Shown: piece after piece, positions 26,950 to 36,087 of the stretch | Layout of the letters: each line of letters opens with the position of its first letter | Numbering within the stretch: position 1 is the stretch's first letter | From: JALOBO01 sp023228225 | GTDB lineage: Bacteria > Bacillota > Clostridia > Christensenellales > UBA1242 | Assembly: GCA_041663585.1 (NCBI GenBank) | Contig: JBAYMN010000004.1 | Location: 1-64,000 of the forward strand | Length of the DNA: 64,000 nt | Reading direction: 5' to 3' | Program-made: the position numbers and the translations under genes | Notes under the pieces: model-generated | The model's database searches: none | Told to the model about the DNA's origin: nothing | The model's input: only the letters and a program-made list of their open reading frames with translations

Positions 26950-28992
26950 GTGTATGACCAAACAGTAGTAACTGAAATAGTTGGTGCATTCTTTGGTTCT
27001 GAAACTTTAAAAACACTTTTCCCTGATGTCGTTAATGTTGGCATCGGTGCTCTTAATAGACAGTTTGGTGAGCAAGGTGTTTCAATTGCACTTATTAATC
27101 CCGCTACTCTTGATTGGGACGATGAGATAGAAAGTTTTGGGACAATATTCTTTAACCTTAAAGAATTAGGATTTGAAGTTTATGATTATTATTGTTCAAT
27201 AGATAATATTGAAGAATTTACTCCTGATATGTTAAATGGACTTGATATTGATATTTCTAGATTAGGCACCGTGCTTAACACTTTAAGAAGTATGCAACTT
27301 GTATCACCGATTTATGAAGCGCTATTTAATCAAATTCTTCTTAATCCACAAATCGGACTCAGCGTTTTACCTGATTCCATTGCTACCGATATTGATACAA
27401 ATGGACTTGAATTTATTGACTTTATGACAATTAATTGGGCAACTGAAATTGCTTCACTTCAAAATCTTGCTTACGAAGTTTTAGATGTAATGGAAGCATA
27501 TAATTATGATACTGGCGAAATGAATATTGCAGAAATTGACATTGAAGCAATTAAAACTGTGGTAACTTCTGCGTTTAACTCATCGCTTGTAAAAGAATTT
27601 ATTTATCAGGTTGCAAGAGTTGCTTCTGTTGAAATAGGCAATTTTGATACACCAGATTTAACTCAGTTAGATCTTTTACTTGACAAGTTAATTTTAAAAC
27701 TTGATGATTTTGATGTAGTTGAATTAAAAACCGATATCAATAAACTTTTAGATGTTGTAATTAGTCTTAGAGTTAATGGTTTCTTAGATGTTACCGATCA
27801 AGATTCATTATTTACAACTCTTGAATCTTTAACTGAAACAACAGTGGTAACAATGATTCAAGATTTATTTGCGGCTCCTACAATTAATGAGTATTTCCCT
27901 GATATATTAAATATTATGATTGAACTATTAAATAGAGAACTTACACTTGATGTGGTATATGCTACTAATATCGCGGAACTTAGTTCAGAAGACATTGAAC
28001 TTTTAGGTGAAATGCTATTTAATATTAAACAATTTGCATTTGCAATGTCTGATTTAACAGAGGATTCCAATTTTACAGATGATGCTGTACTTGATGCAAT
28101 GGGGCTTGATAATTTGGGACTCGCACTTAATGCTTTAAGAGATATGACTTTATTTGATGGTGTTTACGAAGATTTAATTAATAAAGTGCTTCTTGGCGAT
28201 GCGTTTATTGGCAAAATTCTTCCAGAAGAAATTGCAAGCGAAATTCAAATTGACCCTACCGAATTAGACACGATTGACTGGGTAGATGAATTGCAGGCTG
28301 TAAGAGAAACACTTACATTACTTGCTAATATGGAAGATGAAAGCACTAATGAAATTGACTTTTATACTACTGATTTAGTAACCTATCTTGAAAATAATGG
28401 TAACAGTACTGTTGTAGGTGAGTTAATTGGTGCTGTACTTGAAAGTGAAATGGGTGATAATCTTGATTTAACTTTTATTGATGATGTGGACCTGACCGTA
28501 GAAGATAATGCAGAAGCCGTTGGGGCAGCATTAAGTTTAATCGTTATTTTAGATGAATACGATGAAAGTGGCTCGCTTGTTGCTACCGAAGACCAAATAA
28601 CCGCTGTTGTAGAAGGACTTGCAGGTCTTGATGCAATGAATGATGAGGGTGATGTAACCGCGCTGGTAAGTCAACTTGTTGATAATGCTGAACTTGGTGT
28701 TACATTAGATGAAATACTAGGTGAAGATGCTCTTAACTTTACAGAAGAATCGCAAGGCTTAGAATCATTATTAACAGTAATGACCGGTAACACAATAACC
28801 GCCGAAAATTTAGTAGGTTCATTGGCAGATTCCCCAGTAGTTCTCAATCTTATAAACGACACAGCAGAAGAGGGGACAAACGCAATTACACTTGATTCTA
28901 CATTTGCAACCGAGGTTCAAAATTATTTAAATTCAGGTGTATACGAAAATGAAGATCTTATAGCACAAATGTTTGGCTTAACACTTGATTAA
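26950..28992 (+). CDS. Giant CvpA-domain protein, second copy, 3' part after a frameshift
   Basis: This 680-residue frame (GTG at 26950, no ribosome site) continues the second giant protein. Its first recognisable landmark is GSETLKTLFPDV, aligned with RSQTIRTLMPNI of the neighbour, and a second module copy begins near APTINEYFPDI. It also carries LDWDDE, INWATE and IDWVDE repeats and LNTLRSMQLVSPIY/LNALRDMTLFDGVY. The last 150 residues are acidic and differ from the paralogue. It is not an independent gene; the frame is open back to 26881. I find no slippery heptamer, so a mutation or sequencing error is likelier than programmed frameshifting. Confidence 0.7.
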   Translation: MYDQTVVTEIVGAFFGSETLKTLFPDVVNVGIGALNRQFGEQGVSIALINPATLDWDDEIESFGTIFFNLKELGFEVYDYYCSIDNIEEFTPDMLNGLDIDISRLGTVLNTLRSMQLVSPIYEALFNQILLNPQIGLSVLPDSIATDIDTNGLEFIDFMTINWATEIASLQNLAYEVLDVMEAYNYDTGEMNIAEIDIEAIKTVVTSAFNSSLVKEFIYQVARVASVEIGNFDTPDLTQLDLLLDKLILKLDDFDVVELKTDINKLLDVVISLRVNGFLDVTDQDSLFTTLESLTETTVVTMIQDLFAAPTINEYFPDILNIMIELLNRELTLDVVYATNIAELSSEDIELLGEMLFNIKQFAFAMSDLTEDSNFTDDAVLDAMGLDNLGLALNALRDMTLFDGVYEDLINKVLLGDAFIGKILPEEIASEIQIDPTELDTIDWVDELQAVRETLTLLANMEDESTNEIDFYTTDLVTYLENNGNSTVVGELIGAVLESEMGDNLDLTFIDDVDLTVEDNAEAVGAALSLIVILDEYDESGSLVATEDQITAVVEGLAGLDAMNDEGDVTALVSQLVDNAELGVTLDEILGEDALNFTEESQGLESLLTVMTGNTITAENLVGSLADSPVVLNLINDTAEEGTNAITLDSTFATEVQNYLNSGVYENEDLIAQMFGLTLD

Positions 28993-29011
28993 TCATTAAA
29001 TCATTAACATT

Positions 29012-29047
29012 AAAAGCCCGTATTCAATTTTTGTATGCGGGCTTTTA
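29012..29047 (+). terminator. Terminator after the second giant CvpA-domain gene
   Basis: AAAAGCCCG pairs with CGGGCTTTT around a loop of about 16 nt, ending in T residues. Confidence 0.8.
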
Positions 29048-29074
29048 TATTTAACTTTTTTAATTGTAAAAGCC

Positions 29075-29103
29075 TTGACAATATGGATTGTTTATATTAT
29101 AAT
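29075..29103 (+). promoter_or_regulatory. Sigma-A promoter of rplM-rpsI
   Basis: TTGACA at 29075-29080 and TATAAT at 29098-29103 have a 17-nt spacer. The leader of about 100 nt could hold an L13-type autoregulatory structure, but I cannot confirm one. Confidence 0.85.
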
Positions 29104-29209
29104 ACACAAGTCAATTTGGTATGTAGATGTGAATTAGCCCCTTACGTATGCATTTCTTAATTCAAAATATAATATATATATTTCTAAATAATTCGGAGGT
29201 TAAGTTTAA

Positions 29210-29653
29210 ATGAAAACTTATATGGCTAAACAAGAAGATATTGTGCGCGAATGGCGTATAGTTGATGGAAGCGGTATGCCCTTAGGCAGACTGGCTAGCC
29301 AAGTTGCTGCAATACTACGCGGTAAAGACAAAGTTACTTTTACACCAAATGTAGATGCAGGAGATCATGTTATTATAATTAATTGTAAAGATGTAGTTTT
29401 AACAGGTAATAAACTTGAAACAAAAATATATCGTCATCATAGCAAATTTCCAGGTGGAATGAAAGAAGAAAAATACGGCAGACTTATGGAAAGGCGTCCA
29501 GAATTTGCTGTCTATCTTGCAGTTAAAGGAATGCTTCCAAAAAACGCAATAGGTAAAAGAATGTTAACTCGTTTACGAGTTTTCGGTGATGCAAATCACA
29601 ATCACGAAGCACAACAACCAAAGATGACAATATTAAAGGGAGGCGTTAAATAA
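29210..29653 (+). CDS. rplM: 50S ribosomal protein L13
   Basis: The 147-residue large-subunit protein matches L13 throughout: [38 protein letters not shown] and the [18 protein letters not shown] segment. GGAGG at 29195-29199 lies 10 nt before the ATG. It is followed by rpsI after 2 nt, the universal L13-S9 pair. Confidence 0.98.
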   Translation: MKTYMAKQEDIVREWRIVDGSGMPLGRLASQVAAILRGKDKVTFTPNVDAGDHVIIINCKDVVLTGNKLETKIYRHHSKFPGGMKEEKYGRLMERRPEFAVYLAVKGMLPKNAIGKRMLTRLRVFGDANHNHEAQQPKMTILKGGVK

Positions 29654-29655
29654 TA

Positions 29656-30408
29656 ATGACAACCGTAGAAACAAAAGTAGGCGAAACTGTTGATACAGTA
29701 AAAAAACCACTTAAAAAAATTGCACCTAAAATAGAAGGTGAAGTAGAAAAAAAAGTTTCTGTTAAAAAAACAGAAACTAAAAGTAAACCAAAAGTTACCA
29801 CAGAAATAAAGGCGGAAAAACCTGCTATAAAAAAAATCGCTACTCCAAAGGTTGCTATTGATGCAATTAAACCCGAAGATGAAGTTAAAAAAGTAGCAGA
29901 GGTTAAAGTTTCAAAGTCTGTTAAACCCGAAGTTAAACCCGAAGTTGAAGTTAAAAAAGTAGCAGAGGTTAAAGAAGAAAAGCCTGTTACAAAAAAAGTT
30001 AAGACAAGTAAATCAGTAAAAATAGAAAAATTTGAAGCAACAGGAAAAAGAAAAAAGTCCGTTGCAAGAGTAAAATTAGTTAGCGGTAGTGGAGTTATTA
30101 CTATCAATAACAGAAATATTGAAGAATATTTTCCGATAGGGACTCTTCCAATTGTTGCAAAACAACCACTGGAACTTACTCAAACATTAAATAAATTAGA
30201 TGTATTTGCAGTAGTTTTCGGCGGTGGCTTTTCTGGACAAGCCGGTGCCATTAGAAACGCAATTTCAAAAGCACTTTTATTAGTAAGTGATACTTATAGA
30301 GCCGAACTTAAAAAGGCAGGCTATCTTACTCGCGATTCCAGAATAAAGGAACGAAAAAAGTATGGGCTAAAAAAAGCCCGTAAAGCACCTCAGTATAGCA
30401 AACGTTAA
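29656..30408 (+). CDS. rpsI: 30S ribosomal protein S9 with a long charged N-terminal extension
   Basis: The last 125 residues are a normal S9: [48 protein letters not shown] and the C-terminal YSKR that reaches the ribosomal P site. In front lie about 125 residues rich in Lys, Glu, Val and Pro, with internal repeats of the KKVAEVK and KPEV type. Bacterial S9 is about 130 residues in total. The extension is in frame with no internal ribosome site that would mark a later start. Its start is 2 nt after rplM. Confidence 0.93.
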   Translation: MTTVETKVGETVDTVKKPLKKIAPKIEGEVEKKVSVKKTETKSKPKVTTEIKAEKPAIKKIATPKVAIDAIKPEDEVKKVAEVKVSKSVKPEVKPEVEVKKVAEVKEEKPVTKKVKTSKSVKIEKFEATGKRKKSVARVKLVSGSGVITINNRNIEEYFPIGTLPIVAKQPLELTQTLNKLDVFAVVFGGGFSGQAGAIRNAISKALLLVSDTYRAELKKAGYLTRDSRIKERKKYGLKKARKAPQYSKR

Positions 30409-30448
30409 AATTAAAAATCCATTCGCGTTGCGAATGGATTTTTAATTT
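30408..30448 (+). terminator. Strong terminator after rpsI
   Basis: A perfect 19-bp stem (30408-30426 with 30430-30448) has a 3-nt loop and a T-rich 3' arm. Confidence 0.85.
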
Positions 30449-30548
30449 AGTGAAGAATTAAGAACTAAGAATGAAAAATGGTGGGTCACTTTGCTCCAAT
30501 AAAATAAATAATGAAGAGTGAACAGTGAAGAATGGTGAATAGTGAAAT
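30449..30548. repeat. Degenerate GA-rich direct repeats in the spacer
   Basis: Units resembling GTGAAGAAT, AAGAATGAA and GTGAATAGTGAA recur irregularly on either side of a short non-repeated stretch. They are not coding in any frame I see. Confidence 0.45.
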
Positions 30549-30566
30549 TAGTCCAAACAAAACTAT

Positions 30567-30595
30567 TTGATTTTATATTGCTTATGTGGTAAAAT
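30567..30595 (+). promoter_or_regulatory. Sigma-A promoter of trxB
   Basis: TTGATT at 30567-30572 and TAAAAT at 30590-30595 are 17 nt apart. Confidence 0.6.
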
Positions 30596-30644
30596 ACTGC
30601 ATAATATATTTATATAGTTTTCAAATATTTATAAGAGGATTAAA

Positions 30645-31580
30645 ATGAATACAAACTACGATTTGATTGTTGTTGGTGGTGGACCTAGCGGACTTACTGC
30701 GGCTATGTATGGACTAAGAGCGGGTTTAAAAGTTGTTATAATAGAAAAACAAAATATAGGTGGGCAAACACTTACTATTCCTGATATTAAAAACTATCCC
30801 GGATTTATTTCTATAAGCGGGGTGGAATTAACCATTAAGATGCACGAACAGGTAATTTCTCTTGGTGCAGTTATTGTTTATGATGACATTAAATCATTAG
30901 ATTTAATTGGCGATACAAAAAGAGTAGAAACTTTTTCAAACGGTACATTTACATCACAAACCATTGTTCTTGCAATGGGTGCGATTGCCCGTAATTTAGG
31001 GCTACCTCGCGAACAAGAGTTTATTGGGGCGGGTATAAGTTATTGTGCTGTTTGTGATGGAACATTCTTCAAAGATTTAGTTGTTGCAGTTGTCGGTGGT
31101 GGCAATACCGCTATTGATGATGCAATATATTTAGCGGGTTTTGCAAAAAAAGTTTATATAATTCATAGACAAAATAGGTTTAAAGCCGATGAAGAACTCA
31201 TAAGTACTCTCAATACCTTTAATAAAATTGAAAAAATTATGGACTGTAAAATAGTAGAACTTTTAGGTGAAAATAAACTTAGTGGTATTAAAATTGAAAA
31301 TTTAAACACTGGTAATCAAAAACAACTAGATATAAACGGTTTATTTATTGCAGTCGGCAGAGGTCCGGATACAGAACTTGTTAAAAATATCGTTACGCTT
31401 AATAAAAATGGTTATATCTTAACAAATGACAAAATGGAAACAAATATTTCGGGTATCTATGTGGCAGGCGATGTGCGAGAGTCGGTAATTAAACAAATTG
31501 TAATTGCTTGTGCAGATGGCGCAGTTGCGGCTACTATGGCAAACAGATATATAAAATCAAAAAAGTATAAGAAAGTATAA
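30645..31580 (+). CDS. trxB: Thioredoxin reductase-type flavoprotein
   Basis: The 311-residue enzyme has two dinucleotide folds: FAD (VVGGGPSGLTAAMYG near residue 8) and NAD(P) (VVGGGNTAIDDAIY near residue 151). Between them is the redox-active CAVC at 134-137. A second FAD contact is GIYVAGDVRE near residue 276. It reduces thioredoxin or a thioredoxin-like partner; no thioredoxin gene lies in this window. The NADPH motif HRQNRFKADEEL lacks the usual HRRxxFR form, so cofactor preference is open. A flavodoxin gene follows after 16 nt. Confidence 0.93.
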   Translation: MNTNYDLIVVGGGPSGLTAAMYGLRAGLKVVIIEKQNIGGQTLTIPDIKNYPGFISISGVELTIKMHEQVISLGAVIVYDDIKSLDLIGDTKRVETFSNGTFTSQTIVLAMGAIARNLGLPREQEFIGAGISYCAVCDGTFFKDLVVAVVGGGNTAIDDAIYLAGFAKKVYIIHRQNRFKADEELISTLNTFNKIEKIMDCKIVELLGENKLSGIKIENLNTGNQKQLDINGLFIAVGRGPDTELVKNIVTLNKNGYILTNDKMETNISGIYVAGDVRESVIKQIVIACADGAVAATMANRYIKSKKYKKV

Positions 31581-31596
31581 GGAAAGGAAAGAAAAT

Positions 31597-32013
31597 ATGG
31601 CAAAAGTTAATATAATTTATTGGTCCGGTACAGGTAATACAGAACAAATGGCAAATTTAATTGCAAAAGGTGCGTTAGGAACGGGACATTCGGTTAATGT
31701 TTTAAATGTATCTAACGCAACGGTAGTTAATGCAAAAGAAGCAGATATATTGGTACTTGGTTCACCAGCAATGGGAGCCGAAGTTATTGAAGAATACGAA
31801 ATGGAGCCTTATATAAACGAAATTGAAAGTTTTGTAAAAGGTAAAAAAGTTGCACTTTTTGGCTCATATGGTTGGGGTGGCGGAGAATTTATGGCAGAAT
31901 GGACTAATCGTATGAAAAGTTATGGCGCAAATATTGTTGGCAGTATTACTGTGCAATATGCACCCGAAAGCGATGAGTCTATGCGTTGTATAGAATTTGG
32001 TGCAAAACTATAA
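31597..32013 (+). CDS. Flavodoxin
   Basis: The 138-residue FMN protein is a low-potential electron carrier. It has the phosphate loop WSGTGNTEQMA near residue 10, the LGSPAMGAE loop near residue 55, and FGSYGWGGGEFM near residue 88. Length is that of short-chain flavodoxins. It shares an operon with trxB and may receive electrons from PFOR when iron is scarce. Confidence 0.93.
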   Translation: MAKVNIIYWSGTGNTEQMANLIAKGALGTGHSVNVLNVSNATVVNAKEADILVLGSPAMGAEVIEEYEMEPYINEIESFVKGKKVALFGSYGWGGGEFMAEWTNRMKSYGANIVGSITVQYAPESDESMRCIEFGAKL

Positions 32014-32116
32014 TTGTGCATTTCAGTCACTATTGACAAATTAATGTAAAATAACTAAAATTAAAATACTTGCGAAGTAAGCAGTTAATATTTATAAATT
32101 TTAGGCGGAAAGAACA

Positions 32117-32785
32117 ATGTTTACGATAACAAAAAATTGGTATGAAATATTAAAACCTGAATTTGACAAACCTTATTATAAGTGCTTGGCAGATTTTTTA
32201 CAGCAAGAATATTACAGCCAAACAATATATCCCAAACCCGAACAAGTTTTTAACGCATTGAACTATGTAAAATATGCTAATGTGAAAGTGGTTATTATAG
32301 GACAAGACCCGTATCACGGTTTAAATCAAGCACATGGGCTTTGTTTTTCGGTTCAAAAAGGCGTTGATATTCCGCCATCATTACAAAACATTTACAAGGA
32401 ATTAAAATCGGATTTAAATTGTATAGTTCCAAAACACGGAAACTTGGAAAAGTGGGCAAAGCAAGGCGTGCTTATGCTTAATTCCGTTCTTACAGTTCGC
32501 TCAGGACAGGCTAATTCTCATAGGTTAAAAGGTTGGGAAAACTTTACAAGCGCAATTATGAATGTATTAAATCAAAGGGTAGAACCGATAATATTTATGC
32601 TTTGGGGCGCCAACGCAAAAGAAATAGGAAAAAACATAGACACAAGTAAACATTTTGTCCTATATGCACCACACCCAAGTCCACTCTCGGCATATAATGG
32701 TTTTTTTGGTTGCAAACATTTTTCTAAGGCAAATGAAATACTTAAAAATTTAAATAAAGAGCCGATTGACTGGCAAATTGATTAA
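32117..32785 (+). CDS. ung: Uracil-DNA glycosylase, family 1
   Basis: The 222-residue repair enzyme removes uracil from DNA. It carries the water-activating loop GQDPYHG (near residue 63), LLN-like MLNSVLTVR, and the minor-groove loop HPSPLSAYNGFFG near residue 191. Length and motifs are complete. GGCGGAAAG lies upstream of the start. Confidence 0.97.
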   Translation: MFTITKNWYEILKPEFDKPYYKCLADFLQQEYYSQTIYPKPEQVFNALNYVKYANVKVVIIGQDPYHGLNQAHGLCFSVQKGVDIPPSLQNIYKELKSDLNCIVPKHGNLEKWAKQGVLMLNSVLTVRSGQANSHRLKGWENFTSAIMNVLNQRVEPIIFMLWGANAKEIGKNIDTSKHFVLYAPHPSPLSAYNGFFGCKHFSKANEILKNLNKEPIDWQID

Positions 32786-32815
32786 AAAAACGGAAAAAAT
32801 GCCGTTTTTTTAATC
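32780..32815. terminator. Bidirectional terminator between ung and the ABC permease
   Basis: A perfect 14-bp stem (32780-32793 with 32802-32815) has A-rich and T-rich arms and serves two convergent genes. Confidence 0.85.
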
Positions 32816-32842
32816 AAAAATTATATAAAAATATTTAAAAAA

Positions 32843-34477
32843 TTATATAAAAATATTCTCAATTTTTTGTTCTGCATTTTTATATAGGTTTTTATGAAAT
32901 ACAACCGCTAAGATAATTGAAATGGCGTAAATGAAAACCCATACAATAATATTGGTTAGCACCATACTCATATAATTGGAAATATAAAAATAACCACATG
33001 CAAATATAGCGCCAAATACAACTGTTAAACCCATAGCACTAAACATTGAGGTCAATGAAGATGGAGAGTTTTTAATTCCTTCTGTAATACTCGTATAGTT
33101 TAGTCTTGGTTTTCTAATATCAATGTCTAGTGCTAAACAGGTGAATGCATAGGATAAAATTGCTAGTGCAATAAACATAACTAATGCAAGTAAAACATTA
33201 ATGTTTAAAAATATCACTGCCATTAATATTGAAACAAATACCGATATTAACGAAGAACAAAATCCTAAAATGAGTTTTGATTGCAGTATTGTTTTATAAC
33301 TCACTGGTATTATTTTTAAAATATAAATTGAATTGTTTTCACGCGTTATTGAGCATGTAGCCACATAATTCATACCAACAGCAAGCATCAAAATAAATGC
33401 AAATGTAGTTAGAGGAGTTAAGTTAATATTACTAGATACAGTACTGCCAATTGATTGACTTCCTAAATAAAAAATTAAAAATAGTGGAGTAAAAATGATA
33501 CTGAATGAACAATAAAACATTAGTGATGTATTTTTTAATATTTCTTTAAAATCTTTAATAATTAAACTTTTTAAAGTAGTTCTGCTCACAAATTCTTGTA
33601 CTTTTTGATTGGTATTAATGGAATGCTGTAATTGTGCGGATACGCCTTTCTCGTAAAATTTTGATGCTACCAACAAAGATAATATAAGAATTACTAAGTT
33701 TGTGCCCAATCCCACTAAAAGATTTAAAAAAATATTTCCATTAAATAGTAAAACATTTGCAAAAGCATAGTCAAAAAAAATTATTTTAGCGATTGAAGTA
33801 AAAGTCGTTACAATTCCGGTCAAATTTATTTGACTCGGGTCATCGGGTATTATACTTGTCATTGAATACACAAAATATAGATATCCTCCAAATATAAACA
33901 TTGTGATAAGTAATATGAATATTGAGGCTAATACTGCTTTTCTTTTAAAATAAGATACGATATACATTAGCGGAATTGTTAAAATTGCTGAAAGTAGTAA
34001 AGGAAGTACCGGCAATATTAAAACAACAAATGGCAAAATTATATAAAATAATGCTGAAACATTTGATCCAATTCCAAATGCTATTAGTAGTGGTAATAAA
34101 CATAATGTTATTACAATTTCGGTTAAATAAGTAATAACCATTTTGCTAAAAAATATTTGAGAAGGTTTAATTGGCAGGCCTGATAAAAATTCGCTATCTT
34201 TACTACTATATAATAATGAATATAATGTTGGTACAGAAAAGAAAATTGTTACAAATTGCACCCCTAAAAACATAACTGTTAAAAATTGCGGGGCAATTCC
34301 AATTTGAATTGCGGATTGCCCAAAAAAGTACATTAAAACACTTACCGAACCAATAAGTGGCGCAAACGCTAGTACTAGCCCCAAAATTACTAATGGAACA
34401 TATTTTGGTTTAATTTTAGAACTAAGCCTAAATTGATTTTTAATTTGAATAGCAATAAGTTGCAATAATTTTTTCAT
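32843..34477 (-). CDS. ABC transporter permease (large ABC-2 type)
   Basis: The 544-residue membrane protein has about 12 hydrophobic segments in two groups, separated by a cytoplasmic loop near residues 270-310. It starts 1 nt into the stop of the upstream ATPase gene, so the pair is one operon. This matches two-gene exporters with a fused or long permease; substrate unknown. Confidence 0.85.
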   Translation of the reverse strand: MKKLLQLIAIQIKNQFRLSSKIKPKYVPLVILGLVLAFAPLIGSVSVLMYFFGQSAIQIGIAPQFLTVMFLGVQFVTIFFSVPTLYSLLYSSKDSEFLSGLPIKPSQIFFSKMVITYLTEIVITLCLLPLLIAFGIGSNVSALFYIILPFVVLILPVLPLLLSAILTIPLMYIVSYFKRKAVLASIFILLITMFIFGGYLYFVYSMTSIIPDDPSQINLTGIVTTFTSIAKIIFFDYAFANVLLFNGNIFLNLLVGLGTNLVILILSLLVASKFYEKGVSAQLQHSINTNQKVQEFVSRTTLKSLIIKDFKEILKNTSLMFYCSFSIIFTPLFLIFYLGSQSIGSTVSSNINLTPLTTFAFILMLAVGMNYVATCSITRENNSIYILKIIPVSYKTILQSKLILGFCSSLISVFVSILMAVIFLNINVLLALVMFIALAILSYAFTCLALDIDIRKPRLNYTSITEGIKNSPSSLTSMFSAMGLTVVFGAIFACGYFYISNYMSMVLTNIIVWVFIYAISIILAVVFHKNLYKNAEQKIENIFI

Positions 34478-35217
34478 TATTCATTATCGCCTTTTGTAAT
34501 ATTTAAAAATACTTCTTCAAGAGATTGATTTTTGTCTAATTTTTTTAGTTTTTCTAAATCGCCTTCAAAAATCAGTTTGCCTTTATTAATAATTCCAATA
34601 GAATTAACTAATTTTTCTACCACTTCAAGCACGTGAGAAGAAAAGAAAACAGTGTTTCCATCTTTGGTATGAAATTGCATCAGTTTTTTTAGTTCAAATG
34701 AACTCTGTGGGTCTAAACCCGTAAGCGGTTCATCTAATATCCACAATTTTGGGTTATGAAGTAATGCGCCTATTACTATTAGTTTCTGTTTCATACCGTG
34801 CGAATAGGTGCGAATTTGATTATTTACTGCATCTAATAAATTAAACAATTTTAAGTATTCATCACATCGATCTTTACGGTCATGTAAACTTACATTATAC
34901 ATATCTGCCATAAAGTTTAAATATTCTTTACCTGTTAGTTTTTCGTATACGGAATGCGTATCCGGAACATATCCGATACAACTTTTTGCTTCAAGAGGGT
35001 GTTTTTTTATATCAATTCCGCAAACTTCAATAGTTCCGATTTCAAATGGTAAAATCCCCGTAATCATTTTTATTGTAGTGGATTTTCCAGCACCATTTGG
35101 ACCAATAAAACCGAAAATTTCTCCGCATTTAACTTCTAAATTAAGGTTATCTACCGCTTTAATTAAACCCTTTGAGTAAGTTTTTGAAACATTTGTAATT
35201 TTAAGCATTGTATCCAT
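34477..35217 (-). CDS. ABC transporter ATP-binding protein
   Basis: The 246-residue ATPase has Walker A GPNGAGKST, the signature-position YSHGMKQKL (SHGM instead of SGGQ, as usual in ABC-2 exporters) and Walker B LWILDEPLTGLDP. AGGAG lies 12 nt upstream of ATG 35217, rather far; MLKITNV begins at an in-frame ATG three codons later. It partners the permease that follows. Confidence 0.9.
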   Translation of the reverse strand: MDTMLKITNVSKTYSKGLIKAVDNLNLEVKCGEIFGFIGPNGAGKSTTIKMITGILPFEIGTIEVCGIDIKKHPLEAKSCIGYVPDTHSVYEKLTGKEYLNFMADMYNVSLHDRKDRCDEYLKLFNLLDAVNNQIRTYSHGMKQKLIVIGALLHNPKLWILDEPLTGLDPQSSFELKKLMQFHTKDGNTVFFSSHVLEVVEKLVNSIGIINKGKLIFEGDLEKLKKLDKNQSLEEVFLNITKGDNE

Positions 35218-35371
35218 ATAACATATAATCTCCTATTAAATATAGTATAATAATATCTATATTAAGTCAAATAAATGCATAGACAGATTTATTGTTATAT
35301 ATAAAATAGTTGCTTATTATGATTTTGTAGTGTAATATATCTTATACATTCATAAAAGGAGATGGGAAAAT

Positions 35372-35551
35372 ATGTGGGGTGATATTTTATCGATTACTGC
35401 TTATGTTGTTTTAATTGCTGTAACTGTTTTTGCTATTATTTATCTGATAAATGGATTTACAAAAATGTATAGGCGCAAAAAAACCGAGATTAAACCAGAA
35501 GCAAAACAAGAGATAAAAGTAGAAAAGGCTGAAAAAATTGAAAAGAAATAA
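35372..35551 (+). CDS. Small single-pass membrane protein
   Basis: This 59-residue ORF has AAAGGAG about 10 nt upstream of the ATG, one membrane helix (about residues 5-28, ILSITAYVVLIAVTVFAII) and a Lys/Glu-rich cytoplasmic tail. It resembles small decarboxylase-gamma-like or accessory membrane proteins only in shape. It stands alone and ends before a hairpin terminator. Confidence 0.65.
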   Translation: MWGDILSITAYVVLIAVTVFAIIYLINGFTKMYRRKKTEIKPEAKQEIKVEKAEKIEKK

Positions 35552-35612
35552 ATTCTAAAATTTTTATCAGTTTAATAAATTTTTCTGCGCAAAAAATTAG
35601 ATGCTTTTATAC

Positions 35613-35640
35613 AAAAAGGCAGGTTAAAACCTGTCTTTTT
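35613..35640. terminator. Bidirectional terminator between the small membrane protein and the SRP RNA
   Basis: AAAAAGGCAGGTT pairs with AACCTGTCTTTTT (one G-U). T runs follow on the plus strand and A runs precede it, so it can also end the minus-strand SRP RNA. Confidence 0.75.
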
Positions 35641-35649
35641 TATTTTTAA

Positions 35650-35920
35650 ATTTGCCGTGCATCATTATGTTGACAATACATTCTAAGTAGTACAAATAAA
35701 TACAACTCCGTTAAAGTTTCCTTGTGGCACATCGCTAAATCTGCTTAGTGCTGCTACCGTCAGGTCCTGACACGGTTCACAGCAAACGATTGCACAAGAC
35801 CTTAACATCAACGATGTAAATTATTTGCCTGTTTTTAAAATATACGGCCGAATAAAGCATTCAACCCCGCTATAGCGGATTTCGGGTACAGAGCACCGCT
35901 AACTCTCCATCTAGCACGGC
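35650..35920 (-). ncRNA. ffs: Signal recognition particle RNA, large bacterial type
   Basis: The minus strand begins GCCGTGCTAGATGGAGAG, close to the 5' end of the Bacillus 6S-type SRP RNA, and continues with its Alu-domain blocks (TAGCGGTGC, CTGTACC, ATCCGCT). Domain IV follows: GTGAACCGTGTCAGG, ACC-TGAC-GGT, AGCAGCACTAAG. The 3' end GCACGGC pairs with the 5' end. The apical tetraloop is UGAC (URRC class) instead of the usual GGAA. The length of about 270 nt fits the Firmicutes form with an Alu domain. It guides ribosomes making membrane proteins to the membrane together with Ffh. Confidence 0.93.
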
Positions 35921-35925
35921 ATAAT

Positions 35926-35954
35926 ATTATAAAGTATATTAATAATAATTGCAA
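35926..35954 (-). promoter_or_regulatory. Sigma-A promoter of the SRP RNA
   Basis: On the minus strand TTGCAA (35954-35949) and TATAAT (35931-35926) are 17 nt apart; transcription would begin at about 35920, which agrees with the RNA 5' end. Confidence 0.85.
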
Positions 35955-36087
35955 CTATAAAATTTAATTTTAAATTACAAATTTTATTGTTGACTAAAAA
36001 TATTAATATTTAAATAATAAAAATGGTTAATTATTTGTAATATTATTGCTTTTATGTTACAATTAAAAATATTATAAGGGAGTGTGA

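Noticed and set aside
26881..26950. Programmed -1 frameshift in the second giant gene
   Set aside because: No X-XXY-YYZ heptamer or following pseudoknot is evident near the TAG; a mutation or read error is simpler.
29104..29209. L13 leader autoregulatory RNA before rplM
   Set aside because: A leader of suitable length exists, but I could not match the stems of the known family with confidence.
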